Assembly (NCBI GenBank): GCA_022432975.1 | Contig: CM039509.1 | Span: forward strand, 9,824,621 to 9,888,620 | Source of the DNA: Begonia masoniana | Lineage: Eukaryota; Streptophyta; Magnoliopsida; Cucurbitales; Begoniaceae | Length of the DNA stretch: 64,000 nucleotides | Reading direction: 5' to 3' | Part shown: piece by piece, positions 1 through 10,512 of the stretch | How the letters are laid out: each line of letters starts with the position of its first letter | How positions within the stretch are numbered: the first letter of the stretch is position 1 | The notes under the pieces: generated by a model | Told to the model about the DNA's origin: nothing | The model's database searches: none | Seen by the model: the letters and a program-made list of their open reading frames with translations, nothing else | Program-made: the position numbers and the translations under genes

Positions 1-814
1 ACATAGCATACATCAAGCTACCAACTGCTGATGCATATGGATAGCGTCTCATATCCTCTTCCTTTTGAGGCGTGTCAGGACACTACTTCTTAGAAAGAGT
101 AACTCCATGACGAGAAGGTAAATTACCTTTCTTAGAGTTCTGCATTGAATATCTGACAAGCATCTTGTCAATATACAATTCCTGAGACAAGGCTAACAAC
201 TTATTCTTGCGATCTCTAAATGGACGAATCCCAAGAATATAGCTCGCTTCTCCCAAATCTTTCATTTGGAATTGCTTAGCCAACCAAGCTTTTATGTCTG
301 ATAATAATCCTACATTATTCCCAATAAGTAGAATATCATCGACATAAAGAATTAGAAAAACCACTTGCTTCTCCTTGAAGAGCTTGTATACACAAGACTC
401 ATCAAGACATTGAACAAATCCATAAGATTTGATCGCATCATCAAATCTCATATTCCATGACCTGGATGCTTGCATGAGTCCATAAATAGACCTATGAAAT
501 TTACAAACCTTTTGTTTTGCATCCTGTGCTATGAAACCCTCTGGCTGTTCCATGTAGATAGTCTCCTCAAGATAGCCATTCAAAAAAGCTGTCTTTACGT
601 CCATCTGCCAAATCTCATAATCATAATGAGCAGCTATGGAAAGCAGAATACGAATAGACTTAAGCATTGCTACTGGTGAGAAGGTTTCTTCATAGTCAAT
701 CCCTTCTTTTTGGGTATAACCCTTAGCCACCAGTCTAGCTTTGAATGTCTCTACATTCCCGTCTATTCCAAGTTTCCTCTTGTAGATCCATTTACATCCA
801 ATGGGTTTTATCCC
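1..814 (-). pseudogene. Cop1 pol: reverse transcriptase
   Basis: Copia-type reverse transcriptase continuing in frame from the integrase part. Visible are the palm motifs around [11 protein letters not shown] and the catalytic YVDD ([10 protein letters not shown]), both intact. An in-frame TAG at 83-85 replaces a position that is Gln in relatives, consistent with a C-to-T change in CAG. Beyond the stop the frame stays open to the window edge and reads toward the thumb/RNase H junction (CPDTPQ..RRYPYASAVGSLMY). RNase H and the 3' LTR lie outside the window. Confidence 0.9.
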
Positions 815-2513
815 TTAAGGTAAATCTACAAGATCCCAGACTGAGTTGGAATACATAGATTCCATTTCAAGTTTCATAGCTTCAAGCCATGCTTCTTTGT
901 CAGAGTCTTCCATTGCACATCTATATGTCAATGGATCATCATTCCCATCATCGGTGATAGCAACTTGTGCTTCACCATCGTGTCGATATCGAGATGGTAG
1001 TCGCACTACCCTATCGCTACGACGAAGTGTAATGATAGGTTGACTAAAAAGAGTGGTGTTTCTTGTAACTTGTGGATCAACAACTGTTGTTGTAACCGGT
1101 CTAACCTGGTCAGATTGAATCTCTTCTAAGACAATCTTACTATGAGGTTTGTAATTTGTTATATAGTCATGTTCAAGAAATGTGGCATTTGTCGATACAA
1201 ATACCTTATTATCCTGAGGACTATAAAACAAACCTCCTCTCGTGCCTACTGCATATCCAACAAACAAGCAAACCTCAGTTCTTGGTTCCAACTTCCCGGT
1301 CTTACCTACTAGCACATGTGCTGGACAACCCCATATGCGAAAGTGTCTCAAACTAGGTTTGTGACCACTCCACAACTCTAAGGGTGTATTAGGTATAGAC
1401 TTAGATGGAACTACATTAACTATGTAGGTTGCTGTTTGTAAAGCATAACCCCAAAACGATTTTGGAAGAGAAGAATAGCTCATCATGGATCTTACCATAT
1501 TAAGCAATGTTCGATTTCTTCTTTCAGCAACACCATTTTGCTGAGGCGTGCCTGGTGCTGTTTGTTGGAATACTATCCCATATTCTAACAGATAATCCTT
1601 GAATTCACTGTCAAGGTACTCACCACCTCGATCTGATCGAAGACACTTGATTGTCTTACCTAATTTGTTCTCAACTTCAGCTTTAAAATCTTGAAACTTT
1701 CTTAAAGTTTCAGATTTAAACTGAATTAGGTAAGTATATCCATATCTTGAGTAATCATCTATGAATGTCACAAAGTACTCATAGCCACCTCTAGCCCGTG
1801 TAGATATTGGGCCACATACATCTGAATGTATGAGCTCAAGTGTTTCTTGAGCCCTTTGGCCCTTTCCAATAAAGGACCTCTTGGTCATTTTACCTTCTAG
1901 ACATGATTCACAAACAGGTAAAGATCCAACAGTTAGATCTTTTAAAGGACCATCCTTAACAAGTCTGTTAATTCTATCAAGATTAATATGACCAAGTCGT
2001 AGGTGCCAAAGATATGTATCATCAGTATGAGAAATCTTTTGCTTCTTGGATTTAGGCAATTCCACTTTGAACATTTCAGTATTCAACAGTGATGAATTTA
2101 TAATGGGTCTTATCATATAAAGCGCATTTTTCATTGAGCCTGAACAAATATTTAAACTATTTCGAGAAATAATAACTGAATTATTATTAAAAGAAATAGC
2201 ATATAATTGTTCAATTATTCGAGAAACAGAAATGAGGTTTCTAGTAAACCCTGGAATAAAATAAATGTTTTCTAAAAACAAATATTTATTGTTCTCAAAA
2301 TAAATTTTGGCTTCTCCCACTGCTGAAGCTGAAACAACCGCCTCGTTGCCAACTCTGAGAGTGAATTCTCCATCAGCTAGTCTCCTGTACGAGTTTAGCA
2401 TATGCAAAGAACAACAAACATGATTACTCGCTCCTGAATCAATTATCCAGGGTGATAAATCACTTTCTACCAAACAAGATTCAGTAACTAGTAAATCAAA
2501 TTTACTCTTTTTT
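815..2513 (-). pseudogene. Cop1 pol: protease, GAG-pre-integrase and integrase
   Basis: Middle part of the copia polyprotein, read from 2513 downward. The protease motif is D-S-G-A in PWIIDSGASNHVC. It is followed by a GAG-pre-integrase zinc region (H-L-R-L-G-H, then C-x2-C in CESCLEGKM). The integrase core has its three acidic residues in the contexts HSDVCGP, LRSDRGGEY and NGVAERRN, i.e. the D-D-E set is intact. An in-frame TAA at 815-817 ends the frame just before the RT region, which resumes in the same frame, so this is a single point lesion. The first codons at the high-coordinate end are Gy1 LTR sequence, not native. The protein would mature gag, cut and insert element cDNA. Non-functional as it stands. 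Confidence 0.9.
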
Positions 2514-3038
2514 TGTAACACCCGGCATTTTTGCCACGTGGTCATTTAAGCGGGATAAATTGTATATTAATACAATAGATATTTTCTTTTATTTGTTTGG
2601 ACGTTTAATTGGAAAACCAAACCTTGTGTAATCAAAACAAACCAATTTGATTAAAAACCAATGGAAGGGCAAATGTGGAAGTAATTAAGGTTGGTGGGAG
2701 AAATCAAATAGATGATTGACACTTGTCCAAAACTTGTTAAGGAAGCCAAGATCATTTTTCCTTCTCTTCCTCCTACGTCAGACATTTCCCTCTCTGCTCT
2801 CTCTCATTTTCCTCTCTGCTTCTCTCTTTCGGTTGAAGAAAACCAACGCAAGGGTTTCTTCCTTCTTTGATTTTCCTCCTGCTTTTCGGTCTAAGGTAAT
2901 CATCTTAGATAGAAAACGATTTTTAGTTTATTTATTTGCTAGTTTCGTGATGTTTAGGGTTAATGTCCGTTTATGCATGCTATAGGTTCGTGAACCACAG
3001 TTCTCGTGCGTTCAAGTTTGCTGCATTTCGGACCACAG

Positions 3039-3520
3039 GTAAGTTCATACGTATAGGTTTGGCCCTTAAGGCCCTACAATACGGAGGTACTAGGTTTATG
3101 TTGTCGAGATTTCCGTTGGGTAGTTAAACCATAGGTTATGTTTTAGGTTAAGTGTGTTCTGTTTTATATTCTGCTTATTATTCTGTTGCCTGTCTATGAA
3201 TGTTCATGCATACACGTTTTTCTCTGAAAGTCATGAAAAGGTTTTCTGCACACAGTTTGAAGTTAAGTAAGATAAAACCTGTAATGTAATGTATGGTTAA
3301 GTGTGGACGAGGACTGACATCCTGTCATGTACTCCTGTTATGTCCTGTTGTGGCATGTACTCCTGTTGCGCCAGCTCCTCTTCCCACTTATACCTTCCTG
3401 TCCAGTGAAATGTAATGTAATGTTCATGTATTTGAAAAAAATTCATGCATAGAACGTTCATCACTCTGCATTGTATGTTCTTACTGAGCTCTAGGCTCAT
3501 AGATGAACTCCCTGTTGTAG
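3039..3520 (+). other. candidate intron inside Gy1 5' LTR
   Basis: Donor ACAG|GTAAGTTC, followed by the pseudo-palindrome GGCCCTTAAGGCCCTACA at 3061-3078; branch-like CTTACTGAG at 3480-3488 and acceptor TGTTGTAG|GTAC ending at 3520. Length 482 nt. The same four-part punctuation recurs in other LTRs of the window. In the Gy1 3' LTR the donor has become AGGTACGT (9919), while the acceptor is kept at 20214. Splicing is inferred, not shown. Confidence 0.5.
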
Positions 3521-3843
3521 GTACGGATCCTCCAGATGAGGAGCTTGAGCCTCAAACTGATGAGTTGATGTAGTTGGCGGGAAGAGCTCACGAGATGGTT
3601 GCTGCAGTCAGACAAATGTCATTCCTGTGAGAATGTGTTTTATGTAAAGTTATGTCAAGTTTTGTACAAGTTGTTTTGGGGTTTTAAAACGTTTGAAGTG
3701 TATGTCAAGTTCTGTAAAACTTTTGGGATCCACAAAAACGATGTATGGAACCTGTATTGATGTTTTAAACCTCTGTATTTGACAGTTGAATTATATTTCG
3801 AAGTATTCTGAAATTTGTTTGGAATATTTTCTGTTAGTCTGTG

Positions 3844-3876
3844 CATGGATAGTTTCTGGTTTTAGAGCTATCCATG
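3844..3876 (+). repeat. conserved hairpin in Gy1 LTR
   Basis: Perfect 9-bp stem CATGGATAG / CTATCCATG with a 15-nt loop. It recurs in the 3' LTR (about 22560-22591) and, inverted, in solo LTR B (21048-21080); related imperfect forms occur in Gy3 LTRs near 30174 and 37313. Confidence 0.7.
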
Positions 3877-4033
3877 TAGTGCGATTTTTTTTTAAGTCCC
3901 TGTTATGCCTTATGTCGTGTTCGAGAACCATGTTTTGAATCGGTTTGAGAATTTGAGATTTTATGTTTTCTGTCCTTTTGCTCTCTGTTGGTATGTCTTT
4001 CTGTTAAAGAGTTGTCAAATTCTGCCTTGAAAA

Positions 4034-4492
4034 TTTGGTCATCCGGTACTGTTCACACATTTGGTCATTCGGTTACTGTTCACACATTTGGTCATCCGGT
4101 TACTGTTCACAATTTGGTCATCCGGGTACTGTTCACAATTTTGTCATCCGGTTACTGTTCACACATTTGGTCATCCGGTTACTGTTCACAATTTGGTCAT
4201 CCGGTTACTGTTCACAATTTGGTCATCCGGTACTGTTCACACATTTTATCATCCGGTTACTGTTCACAATTTGGTCACCCGGTTACTGTTCACAATTTGG
4301 TCATCCGGTTACTGTTCACAATTTGGTCATCCGGTTACTGTTCACAATTTGGTCATCCGGTACTGTTCACACATTTTATCATCCGGTTACTGTTCACAAT
4401 TTGGTCTCCCGGTTACTGTTCACAATTTGGTCATCCGGTTACTGTTCACAATTTGGTCATCCGGTACTGTTCACAATTTGGTCATCCGGTTT
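4034..4492 (+). repeat. 26-bp tandem array in Gy1 5' LTR (18 units)
   Basis: Eighteen units of about 25-27 bp, each of the type TTTGGTCATCCGG then TTACTGTTCACAA. Some units have a one-base shortening (GGTACTG) or variants (TATCATCC, CACCC, TCTCCC). Units 6-10 and 11-15 repeat the same variant order, a 5-unit higher-order repeat of about 130 bp. Because the unit lacks stops and is not a multiple of three, all three forward frames are open, so those frames are not evidence of coding. Confidence 0.95.
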
Positions 4493-4781
4493 CTTTCAAT
4501 ATGTTTTCTGACTCTGTTCCAAGTTTTAAATTCTGTCATTTATTTAGAGGTCCGTCTTTTAATATCATTCTGTCTTTTTAACTATTTCTTTCTTCTCTGT
4601 TTGATTCTAAATCCTGAAAATGTTTTTCCTCCTCTGTAAATTTGTTAAGGGTATGTTTCAAAAGTCCAACCTGTTCCGTTAAAAAAAAAAATAGTCCACG
4701 TTTTCTGATAAAATGTCCCGGAGTGACGGCTTGATTCTAGGACTCCGATTGAGGGTTTCGGAATTTGGGCTGTCACAGTTA

Positions 4782-4793
4782 TGGTATCAGAGC
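4782..4793 (+). other. Gy1 primer binding site
   Basis: TGGTATCAGAGC lies four bases after the 5' LTR end, matching the standard plant initiator-Met tRNA PBS. Confidence 0.93.
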
Positions 4794-4865
4794 GATAAGG
4801 TTTTAAAACCGATTCTGTGAAATGTCTGACTGCGTAATCCGCCTCGTGAGATCGCCCCACCAACT

Positions 4866-4924
4866 GTAAGTGTTTAAGTTTCTGTAAAAGTTCTGTTTAT
4901 TTAATTTAGTTATTCTGTTTATAG
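4866..4924 (+). other. candidate 59-nt leader intron of Gy1
   Basis: CCAACT|GTAAGTG donor and GTTTATAG|GA acceptor between PBS and gag ATG (4936). The interior is U-rich with a TTTAATTTAG stretch. The same donor/acceptor pair occurs at the equivalent place in Gy2, Gy3 and Gy4. It is at the low end of plant intron size, so a structural role is also possible. Confidence 0.5.
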
Positions 4925-4935
4925 GATTTTCTAGA

Positions 4936-7900
4936 ATGGTGAGAGGAAATCAGGGTGATGCAAATGACAGAGGCGACGCCCTCGACCGTCTAACTGAGTT
5001 GGCCGGCACTCAATCTCGCATGATCGAGCGTTTGATTGCGAGGGAGGGCAATGGAAACAACAATAACCATACAAATACTCCACGTGACACAAGTGGTGAG
5101 AGATTTCGGTGTCTCCAACCGCCTATGTTCGATGGATTATCAACAGATCCTACTCACGCTGAGGAATGGATCCGGCAGATTGAACGCATGTTGAATTATG
5201 CAGAGGTGGAGGAAAATAAGAAAGTGATATGTGCCTCGTTTAATCTCACCAAGAGTGCTGGATTTTGGTGGGATACAGTGCAGTCAAGCACTGTGGCATT
5301 AAGCTGGGAGGAATTTAAGACACTCTTCTACGAGAAGTACTTTGACCGCAACATGAGGAAGAAGAAGTTACTGGAATTCTCTCGACTACGACAGTTTGGA
5401 ACGGTGGCCGAGTATGTTCAGAAGTTCGATTCATTATCCCGTTATGCACCCCACCTTGTGGCCACTGATGAAAATAAGGTGCATCAGTTTATCCAGGGTT
5501 TGAAGATGGACCTCTTACGAGGGATTACATACGGGGGATTTGACGAGGCCCCATACACAAAGGTGGTAGCTAAGGCTTATCAGTTGGAAGCCTTAGAGGC
5601 AAAGTCTCAGAGATATACATCAAAGAGAATCATGCAGGATGCCCCTCAGCAGCAGCAACAACAACAAAAGGGACAGTTTGGGCAACCACGGCAGCAACAG
5701 AACAGAGGTGTCAAAAGACCAAATGAAGTTGCCATTTATCAGGACAAAGGGAAAAGACCTATGGGAGCTCCTCAGCTTCCTGTATGCCCACGTTGCCAGA
5801 GAAATCATACGGGAGAATGTAGGCTCTACACTGGCCAATGTTTCCGATGCGGAAAAGTAGGCCATCTTGTGCGAGATTGCCCAATGCCCGACACCAGAAC
5901 AGGTCAAGCCGTACCCAGAGTTTTTGCAATGATGGAAGATGTTGATGATGCTGATCTGCACACAGCAATCACAGGTACAATTTTGGTGTATGAGGTACCT
6001 GCTTATACCTTGTGGGACACGGGGGCCACACATTCGTTTGTGGCCATGGACTTCGTAATTAGACAGAAATTTTGTAGTACGTTGTCAGATGAGCCCTACA
6101 GCATTATGCTGCCGTCCGGAGAGTTTATGCACTCCGAGCAGGTTGTACGGGGTGATATAGTGTCAGTTGGGGACCAGAAGTTGTATGCCAATCTCATCGT
6201 CATCGGGATGAAAGGTTACGACGTTATTCTTGGGATGGACTGGCTGTTTAGACATTATTCAACCATCAACTGCAGGTCCGGGCTCGTGTCTTTTAAGCGT
6301 GCGAACGAGGTAGAGTTCTCCTATCAGGCAATACCGAAGAAACATAGTATGCCTGTTATATCCTCCTTGAAAGCTCAACAGCTGATGAGGTCAGGATGTG
6401 TCGGATTTCTTGCTCACGTAGTAGATGTTCAGAGGCAAGGTGAGGTCGAACTTCAAAATATTCCGGTGGTTCGAGACTTCCCTGAGGTTTTCTTAGATGA
6501 CCTACCGGGATTGCCACCAGATCGTGAGATAGAGTTTGAGATCGACGTGTACCCTGGTGCGGAACCAGTATCAAAGAATCCGTACCGTATGGCACCAATC
6601 GAGCTGAAGGAATTGAAGACTCAGCTGAAAGAGTTAGTGGACAAGGGCTTTGTGCGCCCTAGTTTCTCTCCGTGGGGCGCTCCCGTCTTGTTCGTCATGA
6701 AGAAGGATGGGTCCCTACGGATGTGTATTGACTACCGTGAGCTGAACAAGTTGACTATCAAGAATAAGTACCCGTTGCCTAGAATTGACGATTTATTTGA
6801 CCAGCTACAAGGAGCTCGGGTATTTTCTAAGATTGACTTGCGCTCCGGTTATTATCAGTTGAAGGTTAGAGCAGATGATATTCCAAAGACCGCCTTCAGG
6901 ACCCGGTACGGGCATTACGAGTTCTTGGTGATGTCGTTCGGGTTAACAAATGCTCCGGCGGCATTTATGGACCTGATGAACAGGATATTCCAGGATGTAT
7001 TGGATAAGTTTGTGATTGTTTTCATCGACGACATCCTGGTTTATTCCAGGAGTGAGGCCGAGCATGATGAGCACTTGACTATTGTGCTGTCAACTTTAAA
7101 ACAACATCGATTGTACGCCAAGCTGTCGAAGTGTGAATTCTGGTTGAGCAGAGTTAATTTCCTAGGCCACGTGGTGTCTACAGAGGGAGTTTCAGTGGAT
7201 CCAACCAAGATTATGGCAGTGAAAGAATGGCCGAGACCGAGGAATGCCAGTGAGGTGCGAAGTTTTATCGGGCTAGCTGGTTATTACAGGAAATTCATCA
7301 AGGGATTTTCTGTGATAGCGAAGCCTATGACCAGCTTAACAAGGAAGGACATCAAGTTCAGGTGGTCTGAAGCATGTGAGATAAGCTTCCAGACACTTAA
7401 GCAGAAATTAACCACTGCTCCTCTGTTAGTATTACCAGTTGAAGACGGCAAGTTCAGCGTATATTGTGATGCGTCGAAAATTGGCTTGGGATGCGTATTG
7501 ATGCAAGAAGGGAAAGTGGTAGCATACGCGTCCAGACAATTGAAGAGCCATGAAGAAAACTACCCTACTCATGACCTTGAGTTAGCGGCGGTTGTATTTG
7601 CACTGAAGATATGGAGACACCACCTATATGGACAGTCATGTGAGGTGTTTTCTAACCACAAGAGTTTGAAGTACCTCTTTACTCAAAAGGAGTTGAATAT
7701 GAGGCAAAGGAGATGGTTAGAATTCATGAAAGATTACGATGTTGAGATTAAATACCACCCGGGGAAAGCCAATGTGGTAGCTGATGCGCTAAGTAGGATG
7801 CCGTCTACTATGCAACCGGCCTTGGCTACCATCTCATTGCCTTTGAGGACAGAAATTCAGAGGTTTGAACTAGAGGTAGTTTCTAAATTATCGGTCGTGC

Positions 7901-9429
7901 TGGCAAATCTAACGTTGCGACCAACTGTTCTGAACCGAATTAAGGAGGCCCAGAAGACTAATTCAAAAGAGATGGCCGATATAGTAAGCAAGATACCTAC
8001 GGCATCTTCAGAGTTCAGTTATTCGGGAGATGGAATTTTGAAGTTCAAAAACAGATGGTATGTTCCGAAAGACGAAGAACTACGGAAGCACATCTTATCG
8101 GAAGCCCATTCGTCTTCTTTCTCTGTGCATCCAAGAAACACAAAGATGTATCAGGACTTGAAGCTTCACTTCTGGTGGCCAAATATGAAGAATGAAGTGG
8201 CCAAGTTTGTGGAGTCTTGCATGATATGCCAACAAGTCAAGGTTGAACATCAACGACCAGCTGGGACGCTTCAGCCTCTCCCGATTCCCGAATGGAAATG
8301 GGAGAACATTACAATGGACTTTGTCGTTGGCCTTCCGAGAACAGCCAAAGGCCACAATAGCATATGGGTCATAGTGGACAGATTGACGAAGTCGGCCCAT
8401 TTTCTACCTGTGAAAACGACATTCTCCATGGATCAGTATGCTGAGCTGTACATTAATGAGATTGTCAAGCTGCATGGTATTCCGGTGTCAATTGTTTCGG
8501 ACGGGGATCCTAGATTCACTTCCAGGTTTTGGAAAAGCTTACAAAGCTCCTTGGGTACAAAGCTGGATTTCAGCACGGCGTTTCACCCACAGACAGATGG
8601 ACAATCTGAGAGAACAATTCAGATATTGGAGGACATGTTAAGGTCGTGCGTGTTGGAACTTCATGCTCCTTGGAGTAGATACTTATCGTTAATTGAATTC
8701 GCTTATAATAACAGCTACCAGGCTACTATCGGCATGGCTCCATATGATGCCCTCTATGGCAGAAAATGTAGATCTCCATTATGTTGGGATGAAGTTGGAG
8801 AGTCCAGACTTGTCGGCCTTGAGATATTACAGCAGATGTCTGAAGTGATTGATGTTATCAAACAACGAATCAACACTGCTATGAGTCGACAGAAAAGTTA
8901 TGCAGATCGGAGACGGAGAGACTTGGAGTTCGCTGAAGGCGATGAAGTATTCCTGAAGGTGTCGCCTTTCAAAGATGTAATGAGATTTGGCAAGAAAGGG
9001 AAGCTAAGCCGAAGGTTCATTGGCCCTTTTCCCATCTTGAAGCGTGTTGGAAGCGTGGCTTACAAGCTACAGTTGCCAGCGTCAATGGATGGAGTTCATA
9101 ATGTCTTCCATGTTTCGATGCTGAGAAAGTGCGTACGAGATCCAACCAAAATAGTGGAACATGTGGACTTTGATTTCATGCCGACGCTGACATATGAAGA
9201 AAGACCTATAAAGATATTGGATATGTCACTCAAAGTATTGCGAAACAGGGTGGTTCCACTGGAAAAAGTGTATGGCGCAACCACAATGTGGAGGAAGCCA
9301 CGTGGGAAAGACAAGAGGATGTCAGAGCACAGTATCCAGACCTATTCGCTTAGGCAAATTTTGGGGACAAAATTTCTGTTAAGGTGGGTGGAATGTAACA
9401 CCCGGCATTTTTGCCACGTGGTCATTTAA
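4936..9429 (+). CDS. Gy1 gag-pol polyprotein (open, but with disabling changes)
   Basis: 1497-codon frame encoding gag, protease, RT, RNase H and integrase of a Tekay/Del-like chromovirus. Gag is at about residues 55-230. A C-x2-C-x3-H-x3-C motif (near 286-297) precedes the CCHC knuckle at 302-315 ([14 protein letters not shown]). Protease D-T-G-A starts at D361. RT catalytic F-I-D-D has D698/D699. RNase H has D845 and D950, but the third acidic position is Asn907 (SNHKSL, where Gy2, Gy3 and Gy4 have SDHKSL). Integrase has H1058, H1065, C1095, C1098 and a D1128-D1189-E1225 catalytic set with 35 residues between the last two. A one-base deletion near 9270 shifts the C-terminal chromodomain-like tail out of frame, so the frame misses its ancestral stop (9351-9353) and runs into the 3' LTR. 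The ATG is the first after the leader. Probably not autonomous. Confidence 0.93.
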   Translation: MVRGNQGDANDRGDALDRLTELAGTQSRMIERLIAREGNGNNNNHTNTPRDTSGERFRCLQPPMFDGLSTDPTHAEEWIRQIERMLNYAEVEENKKVICASFNLTKSAGFWWDTVQSSTVALSWEEFKTLFYEKYFDRNMRKKKLLEFSRLRQFGTVAEYVQKFDSLSRYAPHLVATDENKVHQFIQGLKMDLLRGITYGGFDEAPYTKVVAKAYQLEALEAKSQRYTSKRIMQDAPQQQQQQQKGQFGQPRQQQNRGVKRPNEVAIYQDKGKRPMGAPQLPVCPRCQRNHTGECRLYTGQCFRCGKVGHLVRDCPMPDTRTGQAVPRVFAMMEDVDDADLHTAITGTILVYEVPAYTLWDTGATHSFVAMDFVIRQKFCSTLSDEPYSIMLPSGEFMHSEQVVRGDIVSVGDQKLYANLIVIGMKGYDVILGMDWLFRHYSTINCRSGLVSFKRANEVEFSYQAIPKKHSMPVISSLKAQQLMRSGCVGFLAHVVDVQRQGEVELQNIPVVRDFPEVFLDDLPGLPPDREIEFEIDVYPGAEPVSKNPYRMAPIELKELKTQLKELVDKGFVRPSFSPWGAPVLFVMKKDGSLRMCIDYRELNKLTIKNKYPLPRIDDLFDQLQGARVFSKIDLRSGYYQLKVRADDIPKTAFRTRYGHYEFLVMSFGLTNAPAAFMDLMNRIFQDVLDKFVIVFIDDILVYSRSEAEHDEHLTIVLSTLKQHRLYAKLSKCEFWLSRVNFLGHVVSTEGVSVDPTKIMAVKEWPRPRNASEVRSFIGLAGYYRKFIKGFSVIAKPMTSLTRKDIKFRWSEACEISFQTLKQKLTTAPLLVLPVEDGKFSVYCDASKIGLGCVLMQEGKVVAYASRQLKSHEENYPTHDLELAAVVFALKIWRHHLYGQSCEVFSNHKSLKYLFTQKELNMRQRRWLEFMKDYDVEIKYHPGKANVVADALSRMPSTMQPALATISLPLRTEIQRFELEVVSKLSVVLANLTLRPTVLNRIKEAQKTNSKEMADIVSKIPTASSEFSYSGDGILKFKNRWYVPKDEELRKHILSEAHSSSFSVHPRNTKMYQDLKLHFWWPNMKNEVAKFVESCMICQQVKVEHQRPAGTLQPLPIPEWKWENITMDFVVGLPRTAKGHNSIWVIVDRLTKSAHFLPVKTTFSMDQYAELYINEIVKLHGIPVSIVSDGDPRFTSRFWKSLQSSLGTKLDFSTAFHPQTDGQSERTIQILEDMLRSCVLELHAPWSRYLSLIEFAYNNSYQATIGMAPYDALYGRKCRSPLCWDEVGESRLVGLEILQQMSEVIDVIKQRINTAMSRQKSYADRRRRDLEFAEGDEVFLKVSPFKDVMRFGKKGKLSRRFIGPFPILKRVGSVAYKLQLPASMDGVHNVFHVSMLRKCVRDPTKIVEHVDFDFMPTLTYEERPIKILDMSLKVLRNRVVPLEKVYGATTMWRKPRGKDKRMSEHSIQTYSLRQILGTKFLLRWVECNTRHFCHVVI
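9381..9393 (+). other. Gy1 polypurine tract
   Basis: AAGGTGGGTGGAA immediately before the 3' LTR TG; the expected plus-strand priming site. Confidence 0.8.
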
Positions 9430-10076
9430 GCGGGATAAATTGTATATTAATACAATAGATATTTTCTTTTATTTGTTTGGACGTTTAATTGGAAAACCAA
9501 ACCTTGTGTAATCAAAACAAACCAATTTGATTAAAAACCAATGGAAGGGCAAATGTGGAAGTAATTAAGGTTGGTGGGAGAAATCAAATAGATGATTGAC
9601 ACTTGTCCAAAACTTGTTAAGGAAGCCAAGATCATTTTTCCTTCTCTTCCTCCTACGTCAGACATTTCCCTCTCTGCTCTCTCTCATTTTCCTCTCTGCT
9701 TCTCTCTTTCGGTTGAAGAAAACCAACGCAAGGGTTTCTTCCTTCTTTCATTTTCCTCCTGCTTTTCGGTCTAAGGTAATCATCTTAGATAGAAAACGAT
9801 TTTTAGTTTATTTATTTGCTAGTTTCGTGATGTTTAGGGTTAATGTCCGTTTATGCATGCTATAGGTTCGTGAACCACAGTGCTCGTGCGTTCAAGTTTG
9901 CTACATTTCGGACCACAGGTACGTTCATACGTATAGGTTTGGCCCTTAAGGCCCTACAATACGGAGGTACTAGGTTTATGTTGTCGAGATTTCCGTTGGG
10001 TAGTTAAACCATAGGTTATGTTTTAGGTTAAGTGTGTTCTGTTTTATATTCTGCTTATTATTCTGTTGCCTGTCTA
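9394..10076 (+). repeat. Gy1 3' LTR, piece 1
   Basis: Matches 2514-3196 of the 5' LTR with four visible substitutions, then is cut by Gy2 after the target bases gtcta (10072-10076). Confidence 0.95.
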
Positions 10077-10344
10077 TGTAACACCCCTAATACTGTACCT
10101 ATTTACCCGTACAAATTTTTTTTTCATTTTATACTTTTTACTTTTTTTATGCTTTAAATAAAATTTAATACGGAATCTAAACCGAAGTTGAAATCAGAAC
10201 TGAAGTCGGAATTAAAACTGAACTTTAAAAACATTTAAAACAAAACCTTTTAATAAATAATTAAAACTAAAACATTTATTAAAACTTAAAATAAAACTAT
10301 TAAAAGAAGGGAGGGCAGAATCGGAATTCTGCCCTTAGAAATGT

Positions 10345-10512
10345 AGCAGCGACCGGGCGCTGCAAATTGCAGCGCCCAAGCGCTGCATTCGCTGCATGTT
10401 GCAGCGACTGATCGCTGCAACATGCAGCGCCCAGTCGCTGCAAACATGCAGCGACTGGCGACTGGTCGCTGCAAACATGCAGCGCCCAGTCGCTGCAACC
10501 TTGCAGCGACCC
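10345..10512. repeat. GCAGCG/CGCTGC palindromic cassette in Gy2 3' LTR
   Basis: About 170 bp built from alternating GCAGCG and CGCTGC words, giving overlapping palindromes such as GCAGCGACTGATCGCTGC. The 5' LTR copy (17608-17730) lacks 46 bp of it, bounded by the direct repeat TCGCTGC, so it changes length by deletion between repeats. Confidence 0.9.

Larger units (their letters stand above)
1..2513 (-). mobile_element. Cop1: Ty1/copia retrotransposon, pol part (split by Gy1)
   Basis: This is the downstream part of a minus-strand Ty1/copia element that runs off the left edge of the window. Domain order on the minus strand is protease, GAG-pre-integrase, integrase, reverse transcriptase, which is the copia order (integrase before RT). 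The element is interrupted at 2513/2514 by Gy1. Its upstream part (gag zinc knuckle, leader, PBS and 5' LTR) continues at 23525-27304 on the same strand, so the two pieces are one element. The pol stretch is one continuous frame with only two internal stops (815-817 and 83-85). Confidence 0.93.
2514..4777 (+). repeat. Gy1 5' LTR
   Basis: 2264-bp LTR bounded by TG..CA and followed directly by the PBS. The start carries a short hairpin (GGCATTTTTGCC) and a G-box-like CACGTGG. A pyrimidine-rich CT tract at about 2760-2840 looks like a transcribed leader. Further along are the intron-like signals (3039-3520), a 9-bp-stem hairpin (3844-3876) and the 26-bp tandem array (4034-4492). Small frames inside the LTR have no coding support. 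Confidence 0.95.

Noticed and set aside
2716..2985. 89-codon frame at LTR start, repeated at 9596
   Set aside because: Pyrimidine-rich LTR leader; no protein features.
3988..4639. Three overlapping long forward frames over the 26-bp array
   Set aside because: The unit has no stops in any frame and is not a multiple of three, so all frames stay open; sequence is low-complexity LTR repeat, not protein.
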